Source of the DNA: Pachypanchax playfairii
Taxonomy: Eukaryota > Chordata > Actinopteri > Cyprinodontiformes > Aplocheilidae
DNA length: 64,000 bases
Reading direction: 5' to 3'
NCBI GenBank assembly: GCA_006937955.1
Contig: SSNP01000069.1
Coordinates: 893,442 to 957,441, forward strand
Under the pieces are notes generated by a model. The model was not told the origin of the DNA, made no database searches, and saw only the letters and a list, made by a program, of their open reading frames with translations. Within the stretch, counting starts at the first letter, position 1, and the number at the start of each line of letters is the position of its first letter. A program made the translations under genes and the position numbers. This document shows positions 47,782 to 61,946 of this stretch, one piece after another.

Positions 47782-50700
47782 CTACACAACAAAGAGAGGA
47801 ACCGAGGAAGAATTAGCTGATGCAATGTGATACTGCAAAGCAAGCAAATGATAACATATCATGTCTCGACTCTTTGTGACCTTGACTAATAGAACAAAAC
47901 AAGAAAAAAAAAAAAAACAGTAACACTGATGAGAGAAAGCAAAAACGTCAACAAGGCAGAAAATGAAAAAAGAAAAGACAAATATGACAAATTCTTTCTA
48001 TTTCAAGCAAACGTATAAGGGTTAATCATTAAATATATCTACTCAGAAAAATGTCAAAACATTAGGGTAGACATGCACCCTCCCATAGAATCATCAGGAG
48101 CAGTACCATCAGGTCTCCTGCTCATTCCTGTGGTCTGACTGTTATCAAGGAAACAGGGAGGCAGAGTGTGTCACAGGGAGTACAAGACGAACTCTGGCAA
48201 TGAGGAACGTCTCTTCTGCTCAAAACACTGTCTTCCTCTGATGCTGTTTGGGTGACTGCTGCTGCGATTGCAAAACCAAAGGACACAGAAAGCAAACCAA
48301 GGACGCAGGAGAGACTTTTGGGCAAAAAATACAGTATTTTTGAAGTTTGAAATACGTGAAGATTAACCGCACGATCACATGAGCAGTCTGTATAAATCTG
48401 TGGTTAAATCTTCCAAACGGACAAGATCAGTTTTTAAAAAAAAATATAATATTAGTTCTTCGAATTCAATCACACAAAGAGTATAATCTTAATAAAATAT
48501 ATCCTAGAAATGAAATGTTTGTCCTCTAAGTTTCATCTAGATACTCATCTCGCTGTTGGCATGACGTTCTCTTCAGTCAGTCCAATATTTAACACAATTG
48601 GTCAGATACTGGAGGAGAAAAGTCAGCCGACACGATCAAAGTCCAACCATCAGGGATTACTAAAGGTCACATAAAAAAAAAACACACAGAAAGGGCTAAA
48701 AACCTGGAGGTAAGTTTGTTTAAGGTTGTTGTCTACAAATTTTAAGGATACTTTTTTCTTTTTTGGGTGTAGGGGGATGGAGGAGGATGTTGGCTAATTC
48801 AGATTCATGATGTTAGAAATAAAAACGTGTACACATATTATGTCTTTCTTTTGATAAGTTTGCACTTTTGCTAAAACTGCTGTGGTTTAAACATTTCCTT
48901 TGACAGGATGGTGTATCGGGGATTTACCAAATTAAAGTTTACTGCTCATATTCATCCTCACTCAATAACATTCAGCAATATCACTGAAATAAGTCACTTT
49001 AAATTTCTGCTCAGTACTTTGTTTTAACCATGATCTTTACTAGAATAGTTTCTAAATATTCAACAGAGCAAAAAGGGCATGTGAACTAAAGCACCTGAAC
49101 TGTCAAATAACCTTCATAAAAACACAGAATCTCAAAATAAACTGCAGCCAACCAGAGTGTGAATTAGCAAAAAATGTAACAAAGAATGCAAAGAATTAAG
49201 GAACAGGACAAAACTAAAATAGTAATGCTCGAATGGCACCAGGTATAAAAAAAGGCCTTCACGAGTTCCGAACTACTTGGCAAAACATCGCTGTGGAACA
49301 AACATCCTCCTCTTCTAAATACATATTGTTTCCTTTTTGACTTGTTAGGAATGTGGCGGCAAAAAATCAGTGGGGGTCCACTTAAAATTCTCATGGACTG
49401 GGGTATTGTTCCAAAACAGGACAGAGAATTAGTGTGTAAGTGTGCTCACACTGCCTTGGACATTGATGACTATTAATAACTAGAGAACCTGGTTATTTTT
49501 CTTCTTGCTGGCGATTTGCCAGCTGATATAAAATTAAAACAGAGCAAAGGAGCAGTGGAGTGACTTGTGCTCTGCTTGGCATCAAGTCATTATGTGGGGA
49601 AATGAATCTAATGGGACAGAAAAAAGCTCCAGTGGCAAAAGGCAAGAGAGATAAAGCAACGGCTGACAGAGAGCGAGTCCCTGGACCACTTTCAGAAATC
49701 AAACTGCACCCTGGAGACTTTAAGGGAAAAAAAAACTCTAACATGAGGAAATTTATGCTCAGTACACAACAAAACTTGGAAAAGGAAAAAAAAAAAAAGG
49801 GAAAAGTACAAGGCGATTGCAACCTGGCAGTTAAAAGCAAGGCCTTTATTTTGTGTCGTAACTGAAGGAAAAAACAAGTTTGGGCTGAAACTTCTCCCGA
49901 GAGATTGTTCTTGGAAACAATAAAATGCAAAATCTTTTCAGATTTAAGTCAGTATCTGTGAGGGTTGAGTAGGAAAACAAGCTGTCAGACATTATAAAAG
50001 GTGACAAATGATTAGTGAGGGTTGTATAGTTTGTCTTGAGTTTGCAAAGGTGTGAGCATGTCAGCGCGTGCTTGACTGTAGTCCCCTTGTCTCCAACTAG
50101 TTCTCACATTTCCACGTGTCACAGCTTGACTTCTAGATATGAGTACAGGTTTTCAAAGTGCTTTCTATTATCTGTTGCTTTAGTCATGACACAATAACAA
50201 AGCAAACTGGCAGGAAAGTCTTAACAACTCAGGTGAGCGAGACTCACACTGAATCATTTGTGTGAATTTACTCACAAATAAATTTCAGAAAAGAAGAAGC
50301 TTTTCTTCCAAAAAAGTAAAAAAAAAAAAAAAAAAAAAGAGGGTTTCTGTTTTTTATACGGGGGCAAAAGAGAGTGAAAATATGTCCAGACATATTGGTG
50401 TTAGCACATAAAAAAGGTTGCAAAACTGTAAAATTTAAGAGTCCGCGTTGCTGTTTACAAAGTACTAATGCAATATCTTTGGAAAATTAGGCAAAATCAA
50501 AGGAAAAATGTGAATTTTCTCCTTCAGGGACAGAGTTGCAAAACAAATGCAACATTTTTTAGACTCAGATTTCTTCACATCAGCCTTCCCAAAAGATCTG
50601 AAGCAAAGTAAAACAATCAGATTACTTTTTAAAACTTTTTATGAAGTGGAATTGCATTAAATGCTTAAACTTTGAATAACTTTACAAACAAATGAAAAGA

Positions 50701-51250
50701 AAAAAGATTAGGGAAAAAGTGCAAAAAACTTCTTGATCACTATCTCTTCAGGGAGTTTACGAGCCTCCAACACTCCTACACAACAAAACTTATTTAGTCA
50801 TCAGGCACAGAAAATAGACCACAAAGTATTAAAAGAGGAGTTTGAGACACTAAAGACGTTACCACAGAAGACAGTCTGGAGACTTAAAGAGATTCTAGGA
50901 AGAACCTGCCCTGCTGCATTCAAGGCCTTCACGCTGAAAAAAGTCTTCTCCTTTAACAGGACTGAACAGTTCTTATCAAAAAAGAAAAACTTGATCATCT
51001 TGATACACTATGGAAAAGAAGCTTTAAAATGGGAAATATGCGCTTTTGGCCAGTTCCAGAGATCCGTGTTTGCTGAATTTAGCTCAGTCTAACAGCTGGT
51101 ATTTCTGTCACATACGTGTGAACACAAAGTAACATGTTGCAAAGTGTTTCCCTTCTAGAGGAGAGCACGGTTTTCTCTCTTTAACCAACAAGCCATTTAT
51201 GTTGTCAAAGGTGTTGCATTAGAGTGTTGAACGTCTTTGTGTGTGCCAGG

Positions 51251-51283
<33 letters not shown>

Positions 51284-52406
51284 TCAGAGGAGAGAGTGAT
51301 GTGACTTCCTGACCTCTTCATGTAAAACATCATGTGGTTCAGCATCAGTGACTTAAAGAAAGTGACATTTCTGCCTCACAGTCCCCATGTTTAAGATTTT
51401 GTTTGATTAGCGCTCCACAGAGAAACAGTGGGAACATCACGCATTGTAAAACGTTGTGGTTTGTTTGACTAAGCAGTCTGTTTTTTTGAAGTGAAATATT
51501 TCACATGTAGCTCTGTAAACTTCAAAAGCTAAAAAAAAAAAAGAAAAAGCTTAAAAAAAAATCCACTTTACTCTTCAGGAAACTACCACTTTTTTTTTTC
51601 CTTTTTTAATGGCGTGAAGCCACTAGAGGCAGATTTGTCTGAAAGGGCCTTTCCCTTCTGCACCTGAGAGATCAAACAGGAGAGAAGTGGAAAATGAAGC
51701 GCACGCAAAGTGTCAAGTGGAGGTCTGGACTGCCCGCTCAACAAAAATGAAAGTCTGCTCTGATCTACTTCGCCCACCTTCTTGCTTGGTACAGAATTTA
51801 CTCAGAAGAAGTCTTTAAAGCTTGGCATTCTGAGGTTCGAAACCGCAATCTTTGTCTGATACAAAAAAACTATCTCTGATTTTTTTTTTATTGATAAATC
51901 ATCAGAATAACCTCAGGTATGATTGAGGATGTTGATACTAGTGTCACATTTTCTGCAGAAGAAGATAAGTCTACAAATTGTGCAGAAATCTGAAGCTATA
52001 GAAGTTCCCTTTAATTGCACTTTTGTCCAGAATCATGTGGTTAACAGATAGCGAGCTGCTTCTTCTTCTGCTTTTTTTTTTTTTGAGAAAAAAAGTCTTC
52101 CAACTCCATCAGCACTCATTGATCAAATCTCATCAATCTTGTACAAAGACAACACTAAGTGTCTGAAAGATGTGCTGGATGAAAAAACACCATTGATATC
52201 TCTCTAATAAGGTTTCTAATCAATCAACTGAGAGAAGAAATCGACTGAACAGAAAGAGTTGTATGTTTTTTAGATTACAAAATGTTAAAATAGACAGGAC
52301 TAGATTGTAAAAATACAGTAATAACAACAAATCAGTTCCTCATATTAAACAACAAGGTGAGCAGCCTTCAGAGAAACACAACGAAACACACTGATGATCC
52401 ACTCAC
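47782..52406 (-). other. pparg: Intron between pparg untranslated exon and first coding exon
   Basis: A 4.6-kb AT-rich intron, if the untranslated exon at 52407 is right. It holds a 21-base A run at 50318-50338 and a GA microsatellite at 51250-51283. Further alternative first exons could lie here; none is evident. Confidence 0.45.
51250..51283. repeat. (GA)n microsatellite
   Basis: An imperfect GA dinucleotide run. Confidence 0.9.
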
Positions 52407-52600
52407 CCTGATTCCCTGGCTTCGGTTCAGAGGATTCTTAGTGTTAGCTCTCTATTAGCAGGAGTCTAAGTGAGAGTGTCTGCGTCAGGAGAATGGTGTG
52501 TGTGTGTGTATGTGCATTTATGTGTGTGGTCATGTTTTTCCTCAGGAAGTGATGACCAATAGAAAAGGAACTAAATACACACACATTTTCTTTCTCTGAC
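52407..52600 (-). promoter_or_regulatory. pparg: Probable pparg untranslated first exon and promoter
   Basis: The minus strand has a strong donor CAGG|GTGAGT with last exon base 52407, a purine-rich non-coding leader to about 52500, TG-rich sequence, then an inverted CCAAT box (GACCAATAG, 52554-52562). A two-base leader before the pparg Met at 47779 requires such an upstream exon. The exact start site is unknown. Confidence 0.45.
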
Positions 52601-52814
52601 AGAGTCTGGGCTCAGCAAAAGTTCAGACAGCAAACCATCATGTGGTCTGTGTGTATGAGTGTGTCATGTCTGCATTTATTATTCTCACTTCTTGCAGTAT
52701 GCATATATGGTGCATGTATGGTGCATCATTACTGTAAAGTACAGAGCGGTGTGTTCAAGTCTTTAAATGAATTTTCTTGTAAACACTCATTTTCCTGTGT
52801 GTATATGTGTACAC

Positions 52815-52848
<34 letters not shown>

Positions 52849-53394
52849 TAGACATCAGATGCAGTTGATTTCCTGTTGCTTCATTCTGACAGGCAACCAC
52901 ATCATGCCTCTCTGGTTGCACTTCTCTCCTTCCTCTCACTCAGAATCGATGTGACGCGGTGACGCACTGCTTTTTCTTCCTCATACAAGTTCTGACCTAA
53001 CTCAACACTAAACGTGTTGCTTTCTGATTTTATATAAGCAATCATAAACGGGATCAGTTCCTCAACAGAACCCAGAAGCTATAAAATCTCAAAAACTATT
53101 AGCAAGTGTGCTTTATGTCCTACATGATTGCAATGAGGTGGATTTTAGGAGCCTATTTCTGAAAACTACACACCCAGTTTTCAGAATAATGGAGATAAAA
53201 ACGTCTGCCCAGGTACTTCTCTTACACATTTCACTGTGATTCTCTACCAGACTATTTGTGTTTTCTTGTGGTTCCAAGTATCACATTTAAGTTTCATGTG
53301 CCAAGTGCCTTGGCTCAAGTCAGACTAGTTAGTTTGGACTAATTATCTGTTTTAATACTGACCTGTGGACTGAGTATTGTATCCCTCTCTTGCT
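52601..53394. other. Upstream of pparg, no gene seen
   Basis: There is a (TG)n run at 52813-52842. Nothing else is recognised. Confidence 0.5.
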
Positions 53395-53602
53395 GTTTTT
53401 AAAACCCGGTTAAAAACTCATTTTTACTCTTTGGCTTTTAATCAGTAATGAGTTGCCATCTGTGTCTTAATGTCTTTTATTTTCCTTGTCTGTTTTATAT
53501 CTGCTCTGTTTTTAACTTGTGTGGTGTCCCTGTATTGTACAGCACTTTGGTCAGCTGTTGTTGTTTTTAAAGTGCTCTATAAATAAAATGGTATGGTATT
53601 GT
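53395..53602 (+). mobile_element. L2-like LINE 3' tail
   Basis: The end has KTHFYSLAF-like coding remains, then TGTATTGTACAGCACTTTGG, AAAGTGCTCTATAAATAAA and a short ATGGT repeat. It is closely related to the 3' end of the insertion at 30137-30617. Confidence 0.7.
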
Positions 53603-56600
53603 TTATTATGAAAGAAACGGATTATGGATTTTGGATTGTGAGCACTGATTAGTGTCTCTCCCCAGTACACCAGTCCCTACAACATTCCCATTCAGAACAA
53701 CACTTTCACTGCTCCAGACATGCTCCAATCTGCTCAGCACTCTCAGCCAACTGCTACCAGTCACTGCTTCATTACATCGTCACTGTTCCGCACCTGGCTT
53801 TAAAATACTTACCTGCTTCCTGGAAAGCAAAAATGAGCGGCTGTTAGTCAGACTCCTACTGCATTCTGTCTTCGGTGAGTGAACACTTACCTCTCGACAC
53901 CTCCCAATACACCTGCAAAAGAAACACCGTTTCATCATCACTTGCTCTGATCTCCAACTCTTGAAGAGATCTGCTGTCTGTTGACAAACGCATTATTATT
54001 TGCACAATCCCAAAAAATTGTAATAAATCTTGAAAACCTTTCTCTCTAGCCTGGCTTCTCTTTCTCTTTTGTTTGGGTTAAATCTTATCAGTGTCTTGTA
54101 TCCTTTAATTGTTTGAACCTTTGTAACCCCAAACAACAGGGATGGGTGATTTAGCAAGAACTTTGATAATGTTAAGACTTTTAATAATCAGTATCCATCT
54201 TGTTTGCATATCAGTTAAATTATAATATACTTATACTTTATGTGTGTTTATGCAAAAATATAGTTCTGTCTTATAACATATGTATGGGTGTCTCCTTTCC
54301 TGTCTCACTTGGATTTACGTCTTTGTCAGCTGCTGAACTCAGCCGTTTACACATACATAAAGATGTTGCTTAGCTACTTTCATCTTTTGTACATCTGTCC
54401 ATTAAAACCGAAGTGGCTGATATAAATTGAGTGCTACTTTTAGAAGACGAAGGGTCTAATTAATTAACTTACAGACGTTTGATAGTGAGAAATGATGCTA
54501 CTTGTATTAAAGTCTTTCAAAAAAAATGGTTTGGTCACTTAATCTTATAAAGATACCAAATTCACAATCAGAGGAAACAGTGGTTCATCGCTTTCACAGA
54601 ATCTACACCACAACCATACCGGTGATGTAGTTTAACCTTTCTGTCAACATGCCAACCTCAACAGTTTGTTAGGAAAAGGCTCATTTTTTGTCTAATTTCA
54701 TTGGATCTATTTACACTCCCCATGTTTTTTGCTTGGGCTTCAGCCTAATCATTGCAGTCTTGTAAGAGAAATTTGTTTTCAGTCAAGTGGAATAAAAGAT
54801 TTCACCAGCTCATCACCCTGTCCTAAATGACTAATTCTCTCCTGTTCCATACATTTTCAATAGAGGGCAGATCTAGACTGGTGGCAAGCAAATAGAGCAC
54901 ACACACATAGTGTAAATGAGGTCAGTAGATTTGCTAATATCTTGTATATGCTTTAAAGAGGGTCTGTAAAATCAGTGAAAATACATTTTTTTGCACCTTT
55001 TTCTGCAAACTAAAAAAATTCAAACAAATCAAATTTCTATTTTTAAATGATTTAGGATTCTTTTTTTTAAATAAATTGTTGACACATAGGTTATCCCTGC
55101 ATTTATCTCCCTTTATTTCTATATTTGAGAAGAGTTGAGAGTTGATCTTTTAAAACAAACATGTTTACAGCTCTGTTTATCAATGCAATATGATTTTTTT
55201 TTTTACATAAATAAATAAACTAAGATCCATGAAAATTTCAGGGTAAAACAGTATTCCGTTGAGGTTTTTATCTTTTACATACATGTTCAATTTCTACTAA
55301 AGTTCTCAATCCAATTAAAAAAAGAGGAGGTTTCTTCTTAGTAGCTGTGGTTTTATACAATATTTGTCTCAAACAATCCTTGTTTTGAAGCCACGTGACT
55401 ACAAAGAAAAATGACAATTTATCCCAAAAACTTTAAAAAAAAAGAACAACAAAACAAACTCAACAACAAAAAAAACACTGCAAGAGTAGAGAAATACGCC
55501 AAAACCAAAAAATAAGTTCTGGCTTGTTTGGAATTTTTAAAAAAACATCCACTTCCAATAGTAGCTTGTTAAGTAGGATTAAGTTTTAATAGGCATGTCA
55601 AGTGGTTTCACATAGTTTGACAGAATATTTCAGTTCTTCACTAGCTTAGTAAATATGTGCATTGAGATACTAAGATGGCCCTGTAGTAATACACAGAAAA
55701 CCAGAAAGACAGACTCTCAGCAGGGCAGTGAAAAATAAATTGTATTGTGTCTAAATTGCTGGTTGGATGAGATTGATTTAAATCCAGTTTATCTACGATA
55801 ATTCTCACTTATCAGTTGCCACAGTGTGAATGTTCACATCATGACAGTCTCACCATCATGTTCTACAATAAAAAAAGATGCAGTCATTTCACATAGATGT
55901 GAAAGAATAAACCACATGCACAAGTTGAAACCATGTCTGAGAGGTGTGAAGTGAGAGGAAAACATGTCAAATCCATATCCATCAACTAAACTACTTATCT
56001 TTCCTTTTTACATACAGTCAAGTTTTGCAAGTTATGCTGAATATGCCAAATGTGATTTATCCCTTATCAATTTATTCAGTGATTTTGTTGCCGGTGTTCA
56101 GCTGAAGAAACTCCAAGTTTCCCAAAATAAATAAGGTACAAATGTTAAGTTTTGTGGTTGTTAGACTGAACATGGGCTGACAAATACTCTCAACCTTCAA
56201 GGAACAGCTAAGTGTGAACAAATTACTAACAAAAAACTGAATTTCATGAGAAAACACGTTTTACTTAGAAGTCTGTCGAATTAAGCGTTTAACAAAATCA
56301 CTCCTTCAAACAGAATCATGAAAGGTGACACAGAGAATTCCCACACGGTTTAAAAATCTGAATAGACATCCCTTAATCTGCTTTTACACTCAAAAATATA
56401 TATAGTGATTCTTTGCCTGCTGATACTGTAGCTCATACACACTGGCTGAGCTGCTGCATCCTGTTGTTTGGTGGACTAGCACAGATGGGGATGTAGAGCA
56501 CTGCTTATGAATCGTGAACTGCCAGATAAAAGCTGTCAATGTAAACACAACAGTGCCATTTTCCAAATATAAATGTTAAATAAAAACATCAGGCTTATAC

Positions 56601-57203
56601 AACATCATATGATCATAACCAACAGACTCAAACTGGAGCGGACTCCACTGAACCCATCAGGTCTCTCTGACAGTACTTCTCACCTCTATTACAATAAATC
56701 AGTCACAATATTATCTAGTTATATATTTATTGTTATCTAGCTAATAGTCATAATCTGTACCTTAAAATTCCAAAGTGCATCAATCAAGCTGATAGACTGG
56801 AAAAAAATACAAGTGTAAGATTTCTACAGTGCGTTTGTATTTGTTTCAAAACATGGAAGTGAAAAAAGTTCACGTGTAGTGACCAGGTAGTAACCAGACC
56901 GATATCTAATGTGAATTTCAGTACTTTATTTCAGTACTTTGTCACTATTGCTAACAAATTTTCAGAACCCCTTAACAAGTTTTTTTTTTTTTTTTTTTCA
57001 AAAAGCGCCTAGCAACATTTCTGACCTGCCTGACCTACTTTATGTCGACTTTTGTCACCGATATTTCTTACAGAAAAAAGCTGCTCAGACCTCCTTCCCC
57101 GAAAGGGAATGACGAGCGCATGTGCACACAGAAGGATCACGTGACAATAACTGACCAATCATAAACCTTTCTCAGTTTCTCACACACTCACATAGAAGTT
57201 TTT
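53603..57203. other. Gene-free DNA upstream of pparg
   Basis: AT-rich sequence without recognisable exons. There is an 18-base T run near 56980. A short GGGATGGGTGATT near 54140 recalls a hAT end but lacks a partner. Confidence 0.5.
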
Positions 57204-58172
57204 CACGTGATCGGAAATCAGGCTCGATCACGTAGTTTCAGACTCAATCGGAATCGGACGTTACCTCCCGATCAGGACGCGGACATATATGTATATATAT
57301 ATTCTTATTAGTTTTTAATGCATCTATACACCTTTCTGTGTGACGTCAGTATCCGGGACAGTTTCCCTCGCAACCCGCCATTTTAAGAGGGGACACGTTT
57401 CCTTGACGACCGACCGTAACGTGTGTGAAAATTTGAATGTTAACAGTCCTGTAGTCTACACAACAGTGGAGAAGATGAGGACTTATAAAGGCCTCGATGC
57501 ATATATTTTCTTCGAGGTAAGCTTTTTTAATTGGCTCAGTGGATAATATTGTGTTGAGAATGTTGCCCTGTTAGCTCCACTAGCTTCGCTAACCGTGTTA
57601 GCATGAGTTCCGGTGTTAGTTTATAGTCATTAAATCCCTATGATATTATCTTAAACTGGTTCATGGAGTGGAGGTGATGACTTACTGCATGCAGAAGACA
57701 GACCATGATCATGTCACTCTTTCTGCAGTGTCTGCCTTTCTCATCAGCTTATTTAAATACATAACGTTTTATTTAATAGCGTAATGTCCGTCCACCGGTT
57801 TGTGTGCGTTCGGACTGTTTGCGTGCTCACACTACAGAAATGCGCCCTTGTCATGTTTGTTTTTACACACAAGAAACAACTTCATGACTCCCCACCGTGA
57901 AGAAGCCCAGGGGAAACCTCAGGACGTGCTGGAGGGGCCACAACCGGCTGTCCCTGTCCCAGGACTGCTGGCTGTCCTGTCCCTGCAGCTAAATATTAAA
58001 TAGGGTGAATTAAATAAAACATAAGGAACATCCTGGATCTGTTTATTTGCTCCTTTTTTATTCATTTTTTAATGTAAAATCGGATCGGGACTTGGTATCG
58101 GCAGATACTCAAAATCAAATGACTCAGATTCGGACTCGAGGGCAAAAAATCTTGATCAGGACATCATCCCTA
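57204..58172 (+). mobile_element. Longer hAT-like relative of the 37745 MITE, with insert
   Basis: The first ~85 bp (CACGTGATCGGAAATCAGG.. TACCTCCCGATCAGGAC) and last ~90 bp (TCGGGACTTGGTATCGGCAG .. ACTCAAAATCAAATGACTC, ending CATCCCTA) match the two halves of the MITE at 37745-37974. The extreme left end is missing here. The middle 790 bp is CpG-richer and absent from the short copy. Confidence 0.6.
57373..57516 (+). other. Exon-like frame inside the hAT-like element
   Basis: The open frame has EKMRTYKGLDAYIFFE immediately before a good donor (GAG|GTAAGC). The motif resembles the N-terminal 'YKSLEAYKYF' region I associate with fish SWIM/YqaJ-type repeat-derived proteins. No downstream exons were found. 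It could be a captured gene fragment or chance. Confidence 0.2.
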
Positions 58173-58419
58173 TTTTTTATTTTTTTTTACTTTATTGAAC
58201 AGAGCGCAACTATACAACAAGATGCTGTATACTTCAGCCAGACCAACCGGGTGGGTTAATCAGATAAATACTGTACATTGTAAACTTCAAAAAACAGATA
58301 ATAGAGTTTATGCACAGTACAATGTGGAATTGTTTTCTTTTTATTTGTATTTATTATATCAGAGTTTTTAAATCTTATTAACACACTAAACACTTTTTCC
58401 GTGTGTGTGAGGGATTTTT

Positions 58420-58523
58420 ACTTTTTAAAGTACCGATTTAAGTATCGTTTAGGAACCGGTACCGTTTTGAAAGTATCGATTTAGTACCGGTATCGTATAA
58501 AACCCTTCCGATACTCATCCCTA
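58420..58523 (+). mobile_element. Right end of a second hAT-like element
   Basis: The sequence GTACCGATTTAAGTATCG, GGAACCGGTACCG and the end CCGATACTCATCCCTA are typical of fish hAT termini. No left end is found between 58173 and 58420, so the copy is truncated or nested. Confidence 0.5.
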
Positions 58524-61500
58524 TTCACATGACCTTCTAACAAACAGTTTGTATTCAAAGGCACATCAGGTTCAGTACATGCGTTCACATGAATACTGTA
58601 CTAGATTACCAGTAAAACATAGGGGCACTCTATCTGAACGTGACCTTTTGTACCTAAACCTACTGAACCTGTGTATGTAAACATGGGCACAGATATAAGG
58701 ACATATACGTATTATCCTGCTTATATTTGCACATGCAGGGACATACAAGAACATGTAAACCTGCAAACATAGTTAAGTGAAAAATTCAGGTACTCACAAG
58801 AAGGTGAGAATAAAAAAAACTTACTGGACAAGAGAGTATTACATCTTGTCCACACAAACAAGACTTTTAACTAATAAATTAATTTTAATCAATGTGCAAA
58901 TGTTAGTTTCAATCACTGAAAACTAAATCTTTATTAAGCTGTTGACTAGGTTGAAGAAATTTCAGAGTGACACTGTTTGGAAGATGTCAAATTGTTTAAT
59001 TTTCCCTATTCGACCTCCAGTTTTTTAACAAAACTAGGAGAAATGAATGAACTTTTTTGTAATTATAAGAAGATAAAAAAGTATCTTTTTTTAATGAAGT
59101 TCTTGCTGACAAAGTCTCAGAGAGAACAGACACTGTTATAGCAAAGGTATCTTTACGTCTGCATCATAAGCTGCTTTTAGGGAATCTGAATTTTAACAAC
59201 AATCTGAGGACGCGACCTTTCCCCTAATTTCTTCAAATAGTTATGAGTTAATGGTTGATGAGTCTCTTGAGGCACAGGAGCTTCCTCACTGGATAAGGGG
59301 AAGACGTTGTGCATACTTCAAGGCCTGACACACACATACTGCCATAAACACACACACTCACCTCTGAGTTTAAAAAAAAAAGAGGATGACAGGAGAAAGT
59401 ATAACGAAAAAAGAAAAAGTGAAAGCAGAGACAAAGATAACTGGTGATAAACCATCTTTAAGTATATGATTGTCACTGCAGACATTTACCTACAGGATGC
59501 TGCTGATCACTATCAGTCTCAGTTAGATAGACTTGTGATTTGACATACAATGAGAGAGCAGGGCAATATGGTAAGAAAAGTGCATTGTGGGAAGGGTCAT
59601 GCCCTGTTACTCGAAGTGAAAAGGAAAAGACGGGAGTGTGTTTCCTTCAGCTGACGTTTAGCCGGACAATAACAAAACAACATATGACATGCCTCTATTT
59701 CACCGAACAGATGTAAAATATGAGTACCAGGAAAGGTGTGAACAGAAAACACAATTCTCAAATTGTTTTTCTAATTCAAGGCATATTAGTAAAGGCCGAG
59801 GTTGACTTAACCTGCAGTCAGGCGCAGGGAGTTCTATTCAGTATGAAAAGCTGATATTTCAGAGGCAAGAATGAACATTAAATAGGACGATGTTTCCTAA
59901 ACTAACTGGAATGTAAGGAGTAGATAAAACCAAGAAAAAACATTAAGATTATTCCAGCACCAAATTTAATCCCATCACTAGCACAAATTCCAAAGACTTT
60001 TTTAAAGTGAGATAGAAAACATTACAATCTCTCTAAATGTAGTTAAATGCTGCAATACATGACTTCTTTCCTCTGTAAAGCCATGCAAAGTTTATGTGTT
60101 TCTCTTCTCACTCAACACAGTCCAGTTTGTCTTCTTTGACTGTGAAGTAACCAACATTTAACTCCAGTTTATTTTCTTTTAAAAGTTATCCCTTCATATA
60201 TTTTTGGATAAATTGCAGCTATTAACGTTCAAGAAAACAGCCAGAATGGCCTCAAAAAGCAAAACCAGCTGGTTTTGTTAGTAACTGTTTAAGGTTTGTT
60301 AAATTGACTAATATGTAAAGCAGGAAAAAGCAAAAAAAACGGGGTTTCTGTAAATTACAATATCACCTTAGAAAGCCAAGAATAGCTGTGATCAGATGTT
60401 ACTGACTCATAGTAGATTTTTAGATATTATCAAACTGTCTTAATTACACAAATATTTCCAAAAACGTTCAAGAGCATCATTGCTTTACTTAAATGTACAT
60501 CCTCAACTAATATACCCATTATTTAAAACGTATTCATAAAATCATGTAACTGAGAGAATTAAAAGACCTAATAGAGCATCAGATAATGTTACATTTTCAG
60601 TATTTGTTCCTGTTTTACTTTCAGGATCACATTCTATTTTAAACTGAGGGGGTGGATTATGCTCATCATACATCATTTCCAGCAAGATCCAAATGGGTGA
60701 GCACCATATCCAGTGAACCAAATGTAACCCCTGTACACAGAGCCTGAGTCATTCGTAAGTTCCCAAAAGAGAGCAGGATTTTGACCTACGCAAATGTTGT
60801 TTGCTCCCACATAATTCTAAAAGGGAAATTAGAACAAAGGTTGATAAATATCCCAACTGTCTGTTGACAAATTTTTGTGTTAAAGTGCATTGGCAAGGCA
60901 AAGCCTCTTGCTACAGCGTGTCTATCCAAGTCTGTGAGTGAGTGGACGTTTCTGCCACAACAATAAAACTATTGACAAATAAATGTAATAACTGTTTACA
61001 TGACTACTGCAGAATGCAACAGCAGTGACCATCACAAAATCGGCTTAGAAATGACTGAAAGAACAAAACACTGATGAGTTGGGATCAACCATTGGTGCAA
61101 AAACAGGCTGAGGCAGCAAAACACCAACTGGCCACAGTTAGCACCTACACTGCTAACAATCTTGAACAGCTTTTTAAAATTCAGCTCTTAACACTGAACA
61201 TCTGTTTGGTTTCATTGAAGACTGAAATATCTGCATCACTTATCAAGCTTTCTGACATCTCCTGATCCTTTAAGTCCTTGCTCTGCCTGAAGAAAATTCT
61301 GCAGCATGCACCCAAAACTGTACCTATCACCTGTTGTGAACATCGACATACTACAAGAGCCTCCAGCCTGTAGGTCTTCAGTGTAGTGTCAGCATCCAAA
61401 TAGCAAAAGTATCTTTATCTTTTATTATAATGGATTAAATATACTTCGAGATCAGTCTTAACAATAGCTAATTAATAATGCACCTATAAACAAAACGTGC

Positions 61501-61946
61501 CGTTACTAGCTCTTTTGTTGTACATTAATTACTATAATGGCATAAAGAATGACTTTAATTAAAGCTAGCGTCTCACTGGGCTGTGGCTGTTGGCAACAAA
61601 TTGCAAACATTGTTCACGAGGGAGATTCCAAAACTTTTGTAGAGTCTTTTTTTTTCTCAAATGAGTCACATGACCTGGCTGTCATGGTGCTTAATACTGT
61701 AGTACTTTGATGCAAAGGTTTGAAAATTAGCAACACAGTTCCCAGTGGGACAGGTAATAATAAATATCCTTTGGGAAAGCTGTACAATGTGTATGCTAAA
61801 CTGCAATAAAAATGATTTTTATTTAGGTGATATGATATGATGACGTTAGATTGTGAAGGATTAGGATATGCTGATGGTCCATCACAGCAGGACAGCCATA
61901 GGATTGTGGTCATACTCCACCCATATAGCACAAATTGCTATATGTA
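58524..61946. other. Gene-free DNA
   Basis: No gene, RNA or repeat family is recognised in these 3.4 kb. The short open frames at 61074-61265 and 61181-61399 overlap in opposite directions and match nothing. Confidence 0.45.

Noticed and set aside
50733..51092. 119-codon open frame upstream of pparg exon 1
   Set aside because: No recognisable domain. A Phe/Lys-rich mix is expected from AT-rich DNA.
54131..58523. One large hAT element from GGGATGGGT near 54140 to the end at 58523
   Set aside because: The putative left end does not match the right end beyond a few bases, and no transposase lies between them.
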